Below, in pieces: positions 40,206 through 48,975 of a stretch of 64,000 nt of DNA. The stretch's first letter is position 1, and every line of letters begins with the position of its first letter. The notes under the pieces were generated by a model, which worked only from the letters and a program-made list of their open reading frames with translations, was not told the origin of the DNA and searched no databases. A program made the translations under genes and the position numbers. The stretch comes from Candidatus Microthrix parvicella Bio17-1 (lineage in GTDB: Bacteria > Actinomycetota > Acidimicrobiia > Acidimicrobiales > Microtrichaceae), in the NCBI RefSeq assembly GCF_000299415.1, contig NZ_AMPG01000002.1, positions 186,001 to 250,000 on the forward strand. Reading direction: 5' to 3'.

Positions 40206-40247
40206 ATGACCGCAACATCGACCTCGGGGAAAGAACCGACACCATGA
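40206..40247 (+). CDS. 13-aa leader ORF overlapping the prenyltransferase start
   Basis: ATG at 40206 encodes MTATSTSGKEPTP and stops at TGA 40245-40247, overlapping the ATG of the prenyltransferase gene (ATGA). Stop-start overlap suggests translational coupling. A chance ORF is possible given its size. Confidence 0.35.
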   Translation: MTATSTSGKEPTP

Positions 40248-41215
40248 CAGCAACCATCGCTCCGCCATCGCTCTCGGGGCAACCGCCGAAGCAACGTCCC
40301 AGCGTGATCGAGACGGAGGGGCGACACGGCGAGGCGCATCGGCACACCGACGCTCTCCGTGGCCTGCTGCGAGCGGCCCGCCCACATCAGTGGATCAAGA
40401 ACGCAACGGTCTTGATGATTCCCGGGCTGGGCTTCTACACGCTGGGTGTCGCCGGCCTGGTCGATACCTTGGTGGCCTGCTCGGCGTTCTGCCTGGCCTC
40501 GAGCAGCGTCTATCTCCTGAACGACACGTTGGATCGCGAGGCCGACCGTCACCATCCGGTGAAGCGCCATCGTCCGATCGCCTCGGGGGTTGTCTCGCCG
40601 ACGCTCGCGACCGTCGCGTCGGGCGCTGCCGCGCTGACGGCGCTGGCGCTCGGGTTCCTGGTCTCTCCAATGCTCGTTGAGATCATCGCCGCCTACCTGC
40701 TGCTGACCGCCTCCTACTCCCTGGGCCTGAAGCGCCTGGCCTGGTTGGACGTGACCGTGTTGGCAGCCGGGTTTGTGCTTCGGGTCGTCGCCGGGGCGGT
40801 CGCCGTCGGTGCCGCCGTTCCGCTGCTGCTGCTGACGGCGGTGTTCGCAGGCGCGGCGTTCGTCGCGCTGGGCAAGCGACGCTCGGAGCTGGTGCTGCTC
40901 GGTGACGACGCGTCGTCGCATCGCTCGGCGTTGGGCACCTACCGGCTTCGCACGATCGATGCCGGCCTCGCCGCCACTCAAGCGGTTGCGGTTGTGACGT
41001 TCGGGCTGTGGGTGCTGGCCCTTGAGTTCGGGCCCGCCGGAGCCGGCCTCGCCCTGCTCGGCGCTGCCGGGTTCTGGGAGGTACTCAACGCCTATCGGCG
41101 GCGGCTGATGGGCGGCGGCGGCGGAGACCCAGCCCGAGAGCTCCTCGCCAACCACACGCTGTTGCCCGGCCTGCTGGTCGTCGGACTGGTTGCGTTCTCG
41201 GCGGGGATCATCTGA
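40244..41215 (+). CDS. UbiA-family prenyltransferase (decaprenyl-phosphate phosphoribosyltransferase-like)
   Basis: The 323-aa membrane protein has eight to nine hydrophobic helices. Its first Asp-rich motif is in LNDTLDREADRHHPVKRHRP, closest in pattern to the phosphoribosyltransferase group that makes decaprenyl-phosphoryl-ribose for arabinan synthesis, and the second is GTYRLRTID-like near residue 245. A hydrophilic His-rich N-terminus of 45 residues precedes the first helix. It starts a coupled operon with a phosphodiester glycosidase and an esterase, and follows OmpR-type operator repeats. A role in cell-envelope glycan synthesis is likely; the exact acceptor is open. Confidence 0.82.
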   Translation: MTATIAPPSLSGQPPKQRPSVIETEGRHGEAHRHTDALRGLLRAARPHQWIKNATVLMIPGLGFYTLGVAGLVDTLVACSAFCLASSSVYLLNDTLDREADRHHPVKRHRPIASGVVSPTLATVASGAAALTALALGFLVSPMLVEIIAAYLLLTASYSLGLKRLAWLDVTVLAAGFVLRVVAGAVAVGAAVPLLLLTAVFAGAAFVALGKRRSELVLLGDDASSHRSALGTYRLRTIDAGLAATQAVAVVTFGLWVLALEFGPAGAGLALLGAAGFWEVLNAYRRRLMGGGGGDPARELLANHTLLPGLLVVGLVAFSAGII

Positions 41216-42618
41216 TGGCAACCACGATGACACCCTCGCCTGGCACGCCGACGGAAGCCGGTGACAAGGATGAGCATGCCCGGCCCGACGACGGTACAGA
41301 CGCGCCGCCGGGTGCCGTCACCAGCCGTCGTTCGAAGCACCGCATCCGCCGGCTCGCCTGGGTCGTCGTGGCGGCTGGCATCGCCGTTGGATGCGCCGGT
41401 GCCGCTCAGGCGCTCGGAGTGCCGGCGGTCCCGGCGGTGGTCGTCGCCGTCGCGCTCAGCGTTGGGCTGTGGGCCTGGGCGGGTCGCCGCCGGCCTCGCC
41501 CCCACCTGCTCGTGGCGGTTGGCGTAGCAATCCTTCTGCTCGGAGGCCTCGCGGCGACCAGCTGGTCGTGCACCAGCTACCTCACCGAGCCCGGGTCGGC
41601 AACCGTCACCGCCCGAACCAGCGATTGGATGCGCGACCACGGCATGAGCCCGCTGGTCGACCGCCTCGAGCAGCGGCTGTACCCCCCACCGAAGCTGACC
41701 GACGACAAGGTTGACCCCAACCAACTCCCCATGGCTGCACCCGGCCGTCCTCACTCCGCACCAGCGCTGTCGCCTCCCGCAGCCCCGGTGTCGACCCCAG
41801 CGACCGTCAAAGGCCTGCTCGACGCGCCGCTGCGCGGCGAAGGCACCTGGTCGCCGAGCACCCGCACCGTCAATGGCCGGCCGGTCACCTACACGACGTT
41901 TCTGCGGCCCGACCCCGCTCACATGGCGGTGGTGGCCTCTGCGGTCTGGCTCAACCCCGAGGTGACCAACGTGACGTATGTGCCCGGTACCAAACAGGGA
42001 ACCGGCTGGTCCTGGAACTCCGAAATTCCGGCCACCGAGCGCCCGAAGGCCGTCGCCGCCTTCAACGCCGGCTTCAAGTTCAAGGACATCCGAGGTGGCT
42101 ACATGGCCGAAGGGCGCAACCCCAGCCCGCTGGTCGACGGGCAGGCGTCCCTGGTGTTGAACGCCAACGGCAACCCTCAGCTGGGCGCTTGGGGAACCGA
42201 CGTCAAAATGGCCCCAGGCGTGACCTCGGTGGTGCAGAACCTCGACCTCATCGTCAACAACTCCAGGCCCGTCCCCGGACTGCGGTCGGGTGTGAGCAGG
42301 GACTGGGGCAAACCCAAGTGGCAGCTTCAGTACACCAACCGGTCGGGTCTCGGCATCACCAACGACGGCGCCCTCATCTACGTTGCCGGATCCAACCTGA
42401 CGACCGACTCGTTGGCCCAGGCGCTGGCCAACGTCGGGGCGGTGCGGGCGATGGAGTTGGACATCCACGCGACCAACCCGACCTTCAACTTCCTGGCGAT
42501 CACGCCGGGCAGCGGCGGATCGCTCACCGGGACGAAGCTGGTGCCGGGTTTGGCGAGCGCCGCAGACCGATACCTCCAACCAAGCCAGCGCGACTTCTTC
42601 GCAGTCACCACGAAATGA
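41215..42618 (+). CDS. Membrane-anchored phosphodiester glycosidase family protein
   Basis: The 467-aa protein starts one base inside the previous stop. After a hydrophilic N-terminus it has three hydrophobic helices (about 47-67, 70-85, 98-118), then an extracytoplasmic domain of the NAGPA/DUF2233 phosphodiester-glycosidase type: 'KAVAAFNAGFKFKDIRGGY', 'LVVNNSRPVP'-like strand, RSGLGITNDGALIYVAG and AMELDIHATNPTF. Members remove sugar-1-phosphodiester caps or act on wall glycans. With the prenyltransferase it suggests processing of a lipid-linked or wall sugar phosphate. Confidence 0.82.
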   Translation: MATTMTPSPGTPTEAGDKDEHARPDDGTDAPPGAVTSRRSKHRIRRLAWVVVAAGIAVGCAGAAQALGVPAVPAVVVAVALSVGLWAWAGRRRPRPHLLVAVGVAILLLGGLAATSWSCTSYLTEPGSATVTARTSDWMRDHGMSPLVDRLEQRLYPPPKLTDDKVDPNQLPMAAPGRPHSAPALSPPAAPVSTPATVKGLLDAPLRGEGTWSPSTRTVNGRPVTYTTFLRPDPAHMAVVASAVWLNPEVTNVTYVPGTKQGTGWSWNSEIPATERPKAVAAFNAGFKFKDIRGGYMAEGRNPSPLVDGQASLVLNANGNPQLGAWGTDVKMAPGVTSVVQNLDLIVNNSRPVPGLRSGVSRDWGKPKWQLQYTNRSGLGITNDGALIYVAGSNLTTDSLAQALANVGAVRAMELDIHATNPTFNFLAITPGSGGSLTGTKLVPGLASAADRYLQPSQRDFFAVTTK

Positions 42619-42686
42619 ACGCCCACCCCAACATGAACGCCCACCCCAACATGAACGCCGAACCCTGCCGAAGCCGACCCGAATGA
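42615..42686 (+). CDS. 23-aa repeat peptide ORF bridging two operon genes
   Basis: ATG at 42615 overlaps the glycosidase stop (ATGA) and the TGA at 42684-42686 overlaps the esterase ATG (ATGA). The peptide reads MNAHPN twice and then MNAEPCRSRPE, encoded by an 18-bp tandem repeat. The double overlap would carry ribosomes from one gene to the next. Whether the peptide itself matters is unknown. Confidence 0.45.
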   Translation: MNAHPNMNAHPNMNAEPCRSRPE

Positions 42687-43519
42687 GACGTGCCGTGGTC
42701 GTCGCAGGATTCATCGGTACGGCCTCGCTGCTGGCGTCGTGCGGCGGCCGCCCGTCGGCATCGGACCAGAAGCGTCCGACGAGCACACGTCAGACCCAGG
42801 CAGCCCCGGCCGCTCCGCCCTCGTGCCCAGACGCCCCAAAGGGAAAGGTCCTATCCAAGTCGCTGACCAGCCAAGCGACCGGTGGCACCGAGCGACTCAG
42901 GATCTACGCACCGCCGGGCTTCGAGCCGGCAGCATCCCCCTCGGTTCCTTTGCTCGTCCTGCTCCATGGAGGATCGGCTGATGAAACCCAATGGCTGGAT
43001 GTGGGGGCGGCGAGCGCCGCCGACTGCCTGATCGGATCCGGCGAGATCAAGCCAATGGTGATCGTCGCAGTCGACGGAGGACGCGTTGAAGGCCGGGGGG
43101 ACGGCTCGCCGCCGGCGATGGAACGATTCGTCGCCGATGAGCTGCTCCCCTACCTTCACAAGGAGTACCCGAGCCTCGGGGGCCGGGACGTCACCAGCAT
43201 CGGTGGCATCTCGCGAGGGGGTGGCTGGGCGCTGTTCATCGCCGCCGACCGACCGGACCTGTTCAGCGCTGCGGGTGGACACAGTCCCTCGGGGAGGCTG
43301 ACGCCGAAACAAGAACAATCGCTCGCAGCCCACGACTCCCGCATCTGGCTCGACGTTGGCGACGACGACTCGCTCCGACCGTCGACCTTCGAGCTGGCCG
43401 AGTCGCTTCGTTCCATCGGCCTCGGCGTCAGGGCGACGACCTGGCCGGGTGGCCACAACCGCCTCTACTGGAGCGACCATGTTGAGGACTACCTGCGGTT
43501 TTACGCACGGGCCTGGTGA
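42683..43519 (+). CDS. Lipoprotein alpha/beta-hydrolase esterase
   Basis: The 278-aa protein has a lipoprotein signal (FIGTASLLASC, Cys20), then an esterase-D/feruloyl-esterase-like fold: LLVLLHGGSAD (oxyanion region), nucleophile Ser in GISRGGGWAL, Asp in LDVGDDDSL and His in WPGGHNRLYW. It is thus likely to be an extracytoplasmic acyl esterase. It is the last gene of the operon. In actinobacteria related enzymes act as mycolyl- or trehalose-ester transferases, but this sequence is not close enough to name a substrate. Confidence 0.82.
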   Translation: MRRAVVVAGFIGTASLLASCGGRPSASDQKRPTSTRQTQAAPAAPPSCPDAPKGKVLSKSLTSQATGGTERLRIYAPPGFEPAASPSVPLLVLLHGGSADETQWLDVGAASAADCLIGSGEIKPMVIVAVDGGRVEGRGDGSPPAMERFVADELLPYLHKEYPSLGGRDVTSIGGISRGGGWALFIAADRPDLFSAAGGHSPSGRLTPKQEQSLAAHDSRIWLDVGDDDSLRPSTFELAESLRSIGLGVRATTWPGGHNRLYWSDHVEDYLRFYARAW

Positions 43520-43570
43520 CCGGCCGACCGCCGACTTCACCGGCGCCACGCTCCCTGTCATGATCGGGCG

Positions 43571-44926
43571 ATGCCCAAGCAACCCAACGTCCTGGTGGTG
43601 CTGTCCGATCAGCAACGACCGGACTCATGTGGCGTGTTCGGCCAGCGCCTCGACGTCACTCCCAACCTGGACGCCCTGGCCGCCGACGGCGTCGCCTTCG
43701 ACAACTCCTTCACCGTCCAGCCGCTGTGCGGACCGTCGCGGGCGGCGTTACAGACCGGGCTGATGCCCACCACCACCGGCTGCTGGCGCAACGGCAGGTC
43801 GCTCCCCCAGGATGCGACCACGTTGGCGACCGCGCTCGGGTCGGCCGGCTACTGGACCGGCTACGTCGGCAAGTGGCACCTGGCCTCCGACGGCGGCTAC
43901 CTGCCCAAGCCGGGCACCGGCGCCACACGGTTTGGCACCCGGCCGGTGCCGCCCGAGCGGCGCGGCGGCTACGAGGACCTGTGGCTGGCGGCCGACTCGC
44001 TGGAGGCGACCTCGCTCCCCTACCGGGGCCACGTCTTCGACGGCGACGGCAACAAAGTGCCGCTGAACGGCTTCCGCGTCGATGCGCTGACCGACCTGGC
44101 CGTCGACGCCTTGCACGGACGCGCCGACGAGGAGCGCCCGTTCTTCATGTTCGTGTCGTTTCTCGAACCGCACCATCAGAACAATCGATTTCGCACGATC
44201 GGCCCCAAGGGCTGGGCCAAGCGATTCGCCGACTACGACGTGCCCGCCGACCTCAAAGGCACGCTGGGCGACTGGCGCTGGAACTATGCGGAGTACCTCG
44301 CCTGCTGCGCGTCGATCGACGCCAACCTCGGCCGCCTGACCGGTGCCCTGGAGGCCGCCGGCGAGTTGGACGACACGATCGTCGTCTACTCCTCCGATCA
44401 CGGCAGCCACTTCCGCACCCGCAACGCCGAGTACAAGCGCTCCCCCCATGACGCCTCGATCCGGGTGCCGCTGGTGGTGCGCGGCCCGGGCTTTCGGGGC
44501 GGGCAGCGCAGCGACGCGCTGGTCAGCGGCCTCGACCTGTTGCCGACCCTGGTCTCGGCCGCCGGCGCGGCGCCGGTGCCCGGCGACGGCCACCCGCTCC
44601 AGGAGTTCCTCGACGGCCGAGCCACCCGCACGTCGGCCCTGGTGCAGATCAGCGAATCGCAGGTGGGGCGGGCGCTGCGCACCGAGCGCCACACGTACGC
44701 GGTGACGGGAGCGGGCCTTGGCCGCCTCGCCCGTTACCGGGACTCGGCCGCCGACGTCTACGAGGAACACCTGCTGTATGACAACGTCGAGGACCCGGCC
44801 CAGCGCCACAACCTGGCCGGCACCCCAGTGACCGCCGAACTGAGGCGAACGCTGGCCACCCAGCTCGAGGACGAGATCGAACGCATGGAGGGCAGGCGCC
44901 CGCGCATCGACGTCGCGCCGAGCTGA
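43571..44926 (+). CDS. Type I sulfatase
   Basis: The 451-aa enzyme has the N-terminal metal site (VVLSDQQRPDSCG), the formylglycine site Cys53 in LCGPSRAALQTG, the second conserved block VGKWHLAS, EPHHQNN and SSDHGSHF (metal Asp-His). The Cys-x-Pro-Ser-Arg form needs formylglycine-generating enzyme, which is not encoded nearby. It lacks a signal peptide. A short related scrap is found at 57446-57597. The next gene, a PLP lyase, starts 11 bp later. Confidence 0.93.
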   Translation: MPKQPNVLVVLSDQQRPDSCGVFGQRLDVTPNLDALAADGVAFDNSFTVQPLCGPSRAALQTGLMPTTTGCWRNGRSLPQDATTLATALGSAGYWTGYVGKWHLASDGGYLPKPGTGATRFGTRPVPPERRGGYEDLWLAADSLEATSLPYRGHVFDGDGNKVPLNGFRVDALTDLAVDALHGRADEERPFFMFVSFLEPHHQNNRFRTIGPKGWAKRFADYDVPADLKGTLGDWRWNYAEYLACCASIDANLGRLTGALEAAGELDDTIVVYSSDHGSHFRTRNAEYKRSPHDASIRVPLVVRGPGFRGGQRSDALVSGLDLLPTLVSAAGAAPVPGDGHPLQEFLDGRATRTSALVQISESQVGRALRTERHTYAVTGAGLGRLARYRDSAADVYEEHLLYDNVEDPAQRHNLAGTPVTAELRRTLATQLEDEIERMEGRRPRIDVAPS

Positions 44927-44937
44927 CAGGACCACCG

Positions 44938-46146
44938 ATGTACGCCCCCAACTCGATGCCAACCCACGGCTGGGCGCCGCTGCCCGAGGATGTGGCCACG
45001 TTGGGTGCCGCCGGGGCCGACCAGGCGGTCGCCTACCTGGCGCACCGCGAGCACAACGACCCCACGCCGCTGCACCGCCTCGACGGCCTCGCCGACGAGC
45101 TCGGGGTGGGATCGGTGTTCGTCAAGGACGAGGGATACCGGCTGGGGCTCGGCAGCTTCAAGGCGCTGGGCGGGTCCTACGTCGTGACCCGCCTGGTGCT
45201 CGAGGAGGCGGCCCGTCGTCTGGATCACCCGGTTGACGTCGGCGATCTCCAGACCGACGCCGTCCGTGCTGTGGCCGCCACGATGACGTTCGCCTGCGCC
45301 ACCGACGGCAACCACGGGCGATCGGTGGCCCAGGGCGCCCAACTGGTCGGCGCCGAGGCGGCGATCTTCATGCACGGCGGCGTCAGCGATGAACGCGTGG
45401 CGGCGATCGAGCGCTTCGGCGCCAGGATCATCCGGGTGGACGGCAGCTACGACGATTCCATCATCGAAGCGGCACGGGTGGCCGAGGCCGAGGGCTGGAC
45501 CGTGCTGTCCGACACCTCGTGGCCCGGCTACGAGGCGATCCCGGCCCTGGTGTCCCAGGGCTACACCGTGCTGGTGCGCGAGTCGCTGGATGCCATGACC
45601 AAGCCGCCGACCCACGTGCTGGTCCAGGCCGGGGTCGGCGGGTTTGCTGCGGCCGTCGCCGGGCACCTCGCCGCAGTGTTGGGGGCGGACCGTCCCCACG
45701 TGATCGTGGTCGAGCCCGAGCGGGCGGCCTGCCTGTTCGCCTCCAACGCTGCGGGCGGCATCGTCACCGTGCCCGGCACCGAGCCGACGGTGATGGCGAT
45801 GCTCGAGTGCTACGAACCGTCGCCGCTGGCATGGAGGGTGCTCGAACGTGTCGCCGACGGCTTTGTGACGTTGGGCGAGGACGAGTCGCCGGCGGCGATG
45901 AGGCGCCTGGCTCAGCCGGCGGCCGGCGACCCACCGATCGTCGCCGGCGAAAGCGGTGTGGCAGGCCTGGCCGGTTTGGTGCAGCTGACCGCCGACCCGG
46001 AGCTGCGACGCCAAACCGGGCTGGACGACCACGCCATCGTGCTGGTGATCAACACCGAGGGGGCGACCGATCCGGAGCTGTACACAACTCTGGTGGGGTC
46101 CACCCCCGAGCAGGTGCTGTCGGCGGAGGGCTCCGCCCCCTCCTGA
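44938..46146 (+). CDS. dpaL: Diaminopropionate ammonia-lyase
   Basis: This PLP enzyme splits 2,3-diaminopropionate into pyruvate and ammonia. The 402-aa protein has the PLP lysine Lys75 in GLGSFKALGGSYVV, CATDGNHGRSVA, the phosphate-binding loop QAGVGGFAAAVAGH and the terminal 'LVINTEGATDP'. These blocks match the YgeX/DpaL group in order and spacing, and the length is normal. It follows the sulfatase closely and may be co-transcribed, though no metabolic link is evident. Confidence 0.9.
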   Translation: MYAPNSMPTHGWAPLPEDVATLGAAGADQAVAYLAHREHNDPTPLHRLDGLADELGVGSVFVKDEGYRLGLGSFKALGGSYVVTRLVLEEAARRLDHPVDVGDLQTDAVRAVAATMTFACATDGNHGRSVAQGAQLVGAEAAIFMHGGVSDERVAAIERFGARIIRVDGSYDDSIIEAARVAEAEGWTVLSDTSWPGYEAIPALVSQGYTVLVRESLDAMTKPPTHVLVQAGVGGFAAAVAGHLAAVLGADRPHVIVVEPERAACLFASNAAGGIVTVPGTEPTVMAMLECYEPSPLAWRVLERVADGFVTLGEDESPAAMRRLAQPAAGDPPIVAGESGVAGLAGLVQLTADPELRRQTGLDDHAIVLVINTEGATDPELYTTLVGSTPEQVLSAEGSAPS

Positions 46147-46167
46147 GCGATGTCCCACCGGGGGCGG

Positions 46168-46935
46168 TCAGTCGGCGCTGTCCTCGCTCAGGCCGCGCGC
46201 CACCGGTTCGCCCGAGCGCAGGTCGAGCGGCACAGCGAACAGTGACCGCTCACCGCCCGTCTCGTATCCGATCTTGTCGGTGACCCAAGCGTGGTACACC
46301 ATCCATCGCCGACCGTCCGCGTCGGTGAAGTCCTCGGCGCCGCCCGGTCCGCTGGCATCGCCGTGGTTGGCCAGCCAGGGCCCATCTCGCTTGGTGCATG
46401 GCCCAACCGGCGACTCGCATTGGGCCAACCCAACCGAGTAGTCGGCGCTGTTCCAGTCGTAGGCCGAGTACAACAGCCAGTACGAGTCGCCCAGCGTGGT
46501 CATCGACGGTCCCTCGATCAGGGGGCCCTCCCAGTCCTCGGTGGTCTCGAGCAACGCAATCGCGTCGCCAACAAGCGTCATGCCGTCCGCTGAGAGCTGC
46601 TGGGTCCACAGCTGGGTGGTGATGTCGCAGCAGTTGCCGTCGTTCTTGAACAGCAGGTACGGCGTGCCGTCGTCGTCGACAAACGGGCTGGCGTCTATCG
46701 TGCCGCCGAGCTCGCGCTGGCAGACGAACGGATCGTCCGAACCGTCGACGAAGGGCCCCAGCGGTGAGGACGCCCGGGCGGCGCCGACGCACTGCAGACC
46801 GGACCGGCTGTCGAGCGACGTGTAATAGAGGACGAAGCCGTCATCGTCGGTTTGCAGTACCGACGGCGCCCACACCAGCCCGGGCTCGGTCCAGCTGGGA
46901 AGCGTGGCCATCGCGTCGCCGGCCGGCTTGGCCAC
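46168..46935 (-). CDS. Glycoside hydrolase family 43 domain, N-terminally truncated
   Basis: The 255-aa product matches the middle and C-terminal blades of a GH43 beta-propeller: 'GLVWAPSVLQTDDDGFVLYY', the segment DASPFVDDDGTPYLLFKND with the pKa-modulating Asp, EGPSMTTLGDSYWLLYS with the acid Glu, and WMVYHAWV. The first blade, which holds the catalytic base Asp, and any signal peptide are absent; the frame begins just before WTEPGLVWAPS. It is therefore probably a non-functional remnant. Confidence 0.72.
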   Translation of the reverse strand: MAKPAGDAMATLPSWTEPGLVWAPSVLQTDDDGFVLYYTSLDSRSGLQCVGAARASSPLGPFVDGSDDPFVCQRELGGTIDASPFVDDDGTPYLLFKNDGNCCDITTQLWTQQLSADGMTLVGDAIALLETTEDWEGPLIEGPSMTTLGDSYWLLYSAYDWNSADYSVGLAQCESPVGPCTKRDGPWLANHGDASGPGGAEDFTDADGRRWMVYHAWVTDKIGYETGGERSLFAVPLDLRSGEPVARGLSEDSAD

Positions 46936-46947
46936 CTCTCCCAGCGC

Positions 46948-47463
46948 TCAGGCGTCGCCGCCCGTCACCGGCCGTGGACCGACCACATAGATCGCAGATG
47001 CAACCAGGAAGCACAGCGCGCCGACGAACGTGCCGGTATCGGCCCAGCGAGCCCTCGGCGTTGGGCGCCCAGACGAAATCCGCTCTGCTGAGAGTTGCCG
47101 GGTATGAAGCGCTGCGCCGGTGCTGACGTTGAACAACACGGTGCCAAAGGACTGGGCGGCGGCGGCCAGCCACACGGCCCGAACGCCACCACGCGGCCCG
47201 ATGCGGGGCGCGCTCAGCAGCAACTGGATGAAGCCTGCCGCCGTGAAAAACCACGCGCCGACGAAGAAGGCGGTGTTGGCGCCCGTGCCGAGCCACGTCC
47301 CCAGCCCGGGCGCAGACCCCAATGCGAACAGGGAGGCGCCGATGATGAACGTCCACGACTGCATGTGCAGTGTGGGGCGAAAAACAAGCGGGGTCGTGGC
47401 CGAGGAGCCGACGTCGTCGTGAAAGCCCGAGCTCAAGGAAGTCCCCGCAGGTAGGGGGGCCAT
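46948..47463 (-). CDS. YrhK-like membrane protein
   Basis: From ATG at 47463 the 171-aa protein has four hydrophobic helices in two pairs ('WTFIIGASLFALGSAPGLG' and 'AFFVGAWFFTAAGFIQLLL', later AVWLAAAAQSFGTVLFNVST and FVGALCFLVASAIYVVG), the arrangement of YrhK-domain proteins. The first 100 codons of the longer frame overlap the glutamate decarboxylase gene and are not used. Function of the family is unknown. Confidence 0.65.
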   Translation of the reverse strand: MAPLPAGTSLSSGFHDDVGSSATTPLVFRPTLHMQSWTFIIGASLFALGSAPGLGTWLGTGANTAFFVGAWFFTAAGFIQLLLSAPRIGPRGGVRAVWLAAAAQSFGTVLFNVSTGAALHTRQLSAERISSGRPTPRARWADTGTFVGALCFLVASAIYVVGPRPVTGGDA

Positions 47464-47533
47464 GTGAACGCAACGGCGAGGGGGGGCCGGCGGCATCGCT
47501 GCCGCCAACGCCCCGTCGCTCAGCTCGTCAGCC

Positions 47534-48919
47534 TCAGTGAGCGAAGCCCGACTTGGAGGCCTGGGGCCGTGCCCCGGCCTTGAGGTGCTCGACCACCTGC
47601 TCGATGGCCAGGCCCAGCTTGTAGGCCATGTCGCGGCTGAAGCCCTCGCGCACGACGACGCGCAGCACGGCGACGTCCTCGGCATCGGCCGGCATCGTGT
47701 ACGCCGGCACCTGGAACCCGAGGGCCCGCAGCTCGTGGGAGATGTCGAACACGGTGAAGCCGAGGTCGTCATCGCAGTTGAACGAGAGCACCGGGATGGC
47801 GGTGCCGTCGGTGATCACGTTCAACCCGTCGATCGTGGCGATGTGCGCGGAGATCATCTGGGCGGTGTCGCGCAACGCCTCCATGATCCGGGTGTAGCCG
47901 GTGCGACCCAGCCTGATGAAGTTGTAGTACTGGGCCACCACCTGGTTGCCGGGGCGGGAGAAGTTGAGCGTAAACGTCGGCATGTCGCCGCCCAGGTAGT
48001 TGACGTGGAAAACGAGGTCCTCGGGCAGGTACTCCTTGGAGCGCCACACGACGAAGCCGATGCCCGGGTACGTGAGGCCGTACTTGTGGCCGCTGACGTT
48101 GATCGAGACCACCCGCGGGTTGCGGAAGTCCCACTCCAGGTCCGGCTGAAGGAAGGGCACGACGAAGCCGCCGCTGGCCCCGTCGACGTGCATGGGGACG
48201 TCCGGACCGCCGGACTTGGCCAACTCGTCGAGCATCGCCGAAATCTCGGCGACCGGCTCGAGCTCACCGGTGAACGTCGTGCCGAGAATGGCCAGCACGC
48301 CGATCGTGTTCTCATCGACCGCGTCGCGGATCTGCTCGGGGGTCACCACGTAGCGGCCCGGCTCCATCGGCAGGTACTTGGCCTCGACATCGAAGTACTT
48401 ACAGAACTTCTCCCACACCACCTGCACGTTGGTGCCCAGAATGAAGTTGGGCTTGGAGGCATCCTTGCCCTCGGCCTCGCGCTTGGCGCGCCAGCGCCAC
48501 TTCATCGCCAGTCCAGCCAGCATGACCGCCTCGGAGGAGCCGATCGTCGACACGCCGGTGGCGGACGTCGCATCGGTCTCGGACAGGTCCTCGGCGTGGA
48601 ACAGGTCCGCCACCATGTTGACGCAGCGGGTCTCGATCTCGGCGGTCGAGGGGTACTCATCCTTGTCGATCATGTTCTTGTCGAACGTCTCGGACATCAG
48701 GCGCTCGGCCTCGTCGTCCATCCACGTCGTCACGAACGTCGCCAGGTTCAGCCGCGAGTTGCCATCGAGCATCAGCTCGTCGTGGATGAAGCGGTACGCG
48801 ACCTCGGGGTTGTTCTCGTCCTTGGGCATGCGCAGGCTGGGGATGGCCTGCACGCTCAAGCGTTCGGTGAACGCCGGTTGTACGAGACCCGGATCGGCTG
48901 CTGGTTCACGGCTCTTCAC
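47534..48919 (-). CDS. gadB: Glutamate decarboxylase
   Basis: GAD converts glutamate to GABA with PLP, consuming a proton. The 461-aa protein is full length, with the PLP lysine Lys279 in VSINVSGHKYGLTYPG, the preceding HVDGASGGFVVPF, 'TGVSTIGSSEAVMLAGLAMK' and a C-terminal region rich in His and basic residues (QASKSGFAH). No glutamate/GABA antiporter is adjacent. An AT-richer stretch at 48930-48960 probably holds its promoter. With the YhgE pair upstream on the same strand it may belong to an acid- or stress-response locus. Confidence 0.95.
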   Translation of the reverse strand: MKSREPAADPGLVQPAFTERLSVQAIPSLRMPKDENNPEVAYRFIHDELMLDGNSRLNLATFVTTWMDDEAERLMSETFDKNMIDKDEYPSTAEIETRCVNMVADLFHAEDLSETDATSATGVSTIGSSEAVMLAGLAMKWRWRAKREAEGKDASKPNFILGTNVQVVWEKFCKYFDVEAKYLPMEPGRYVVTPEQIRDAVDENTIGVLAILGTTFTGELEPVAEISAMLDELAKSGGPDVPMHVDGASGGFVVPFLQPDLEWDFRNPRVVSINVSGHKYGLTYPGIGFVVWRSKEYLPEDLVFHVNYLGGDMPTFTLNFSRPGNQVVAQYYNFIRLGRTGYTRIMEALRDTAQMISAHIATIDGLNVITDGTAIPVLSFNCDDDLGFTVFDISHELRALGFQVPAYTMPADAEDVAVLRVVVREGFSRDMAYKLGLAIEQVVEHLKAGARPQASKSGFAH

Positions 48920-48975
48920 TGTTGCTTCTCCCTTGATAATGAGTTGTTGATGACCTTAGGTCCGGAGCCGGGCTC

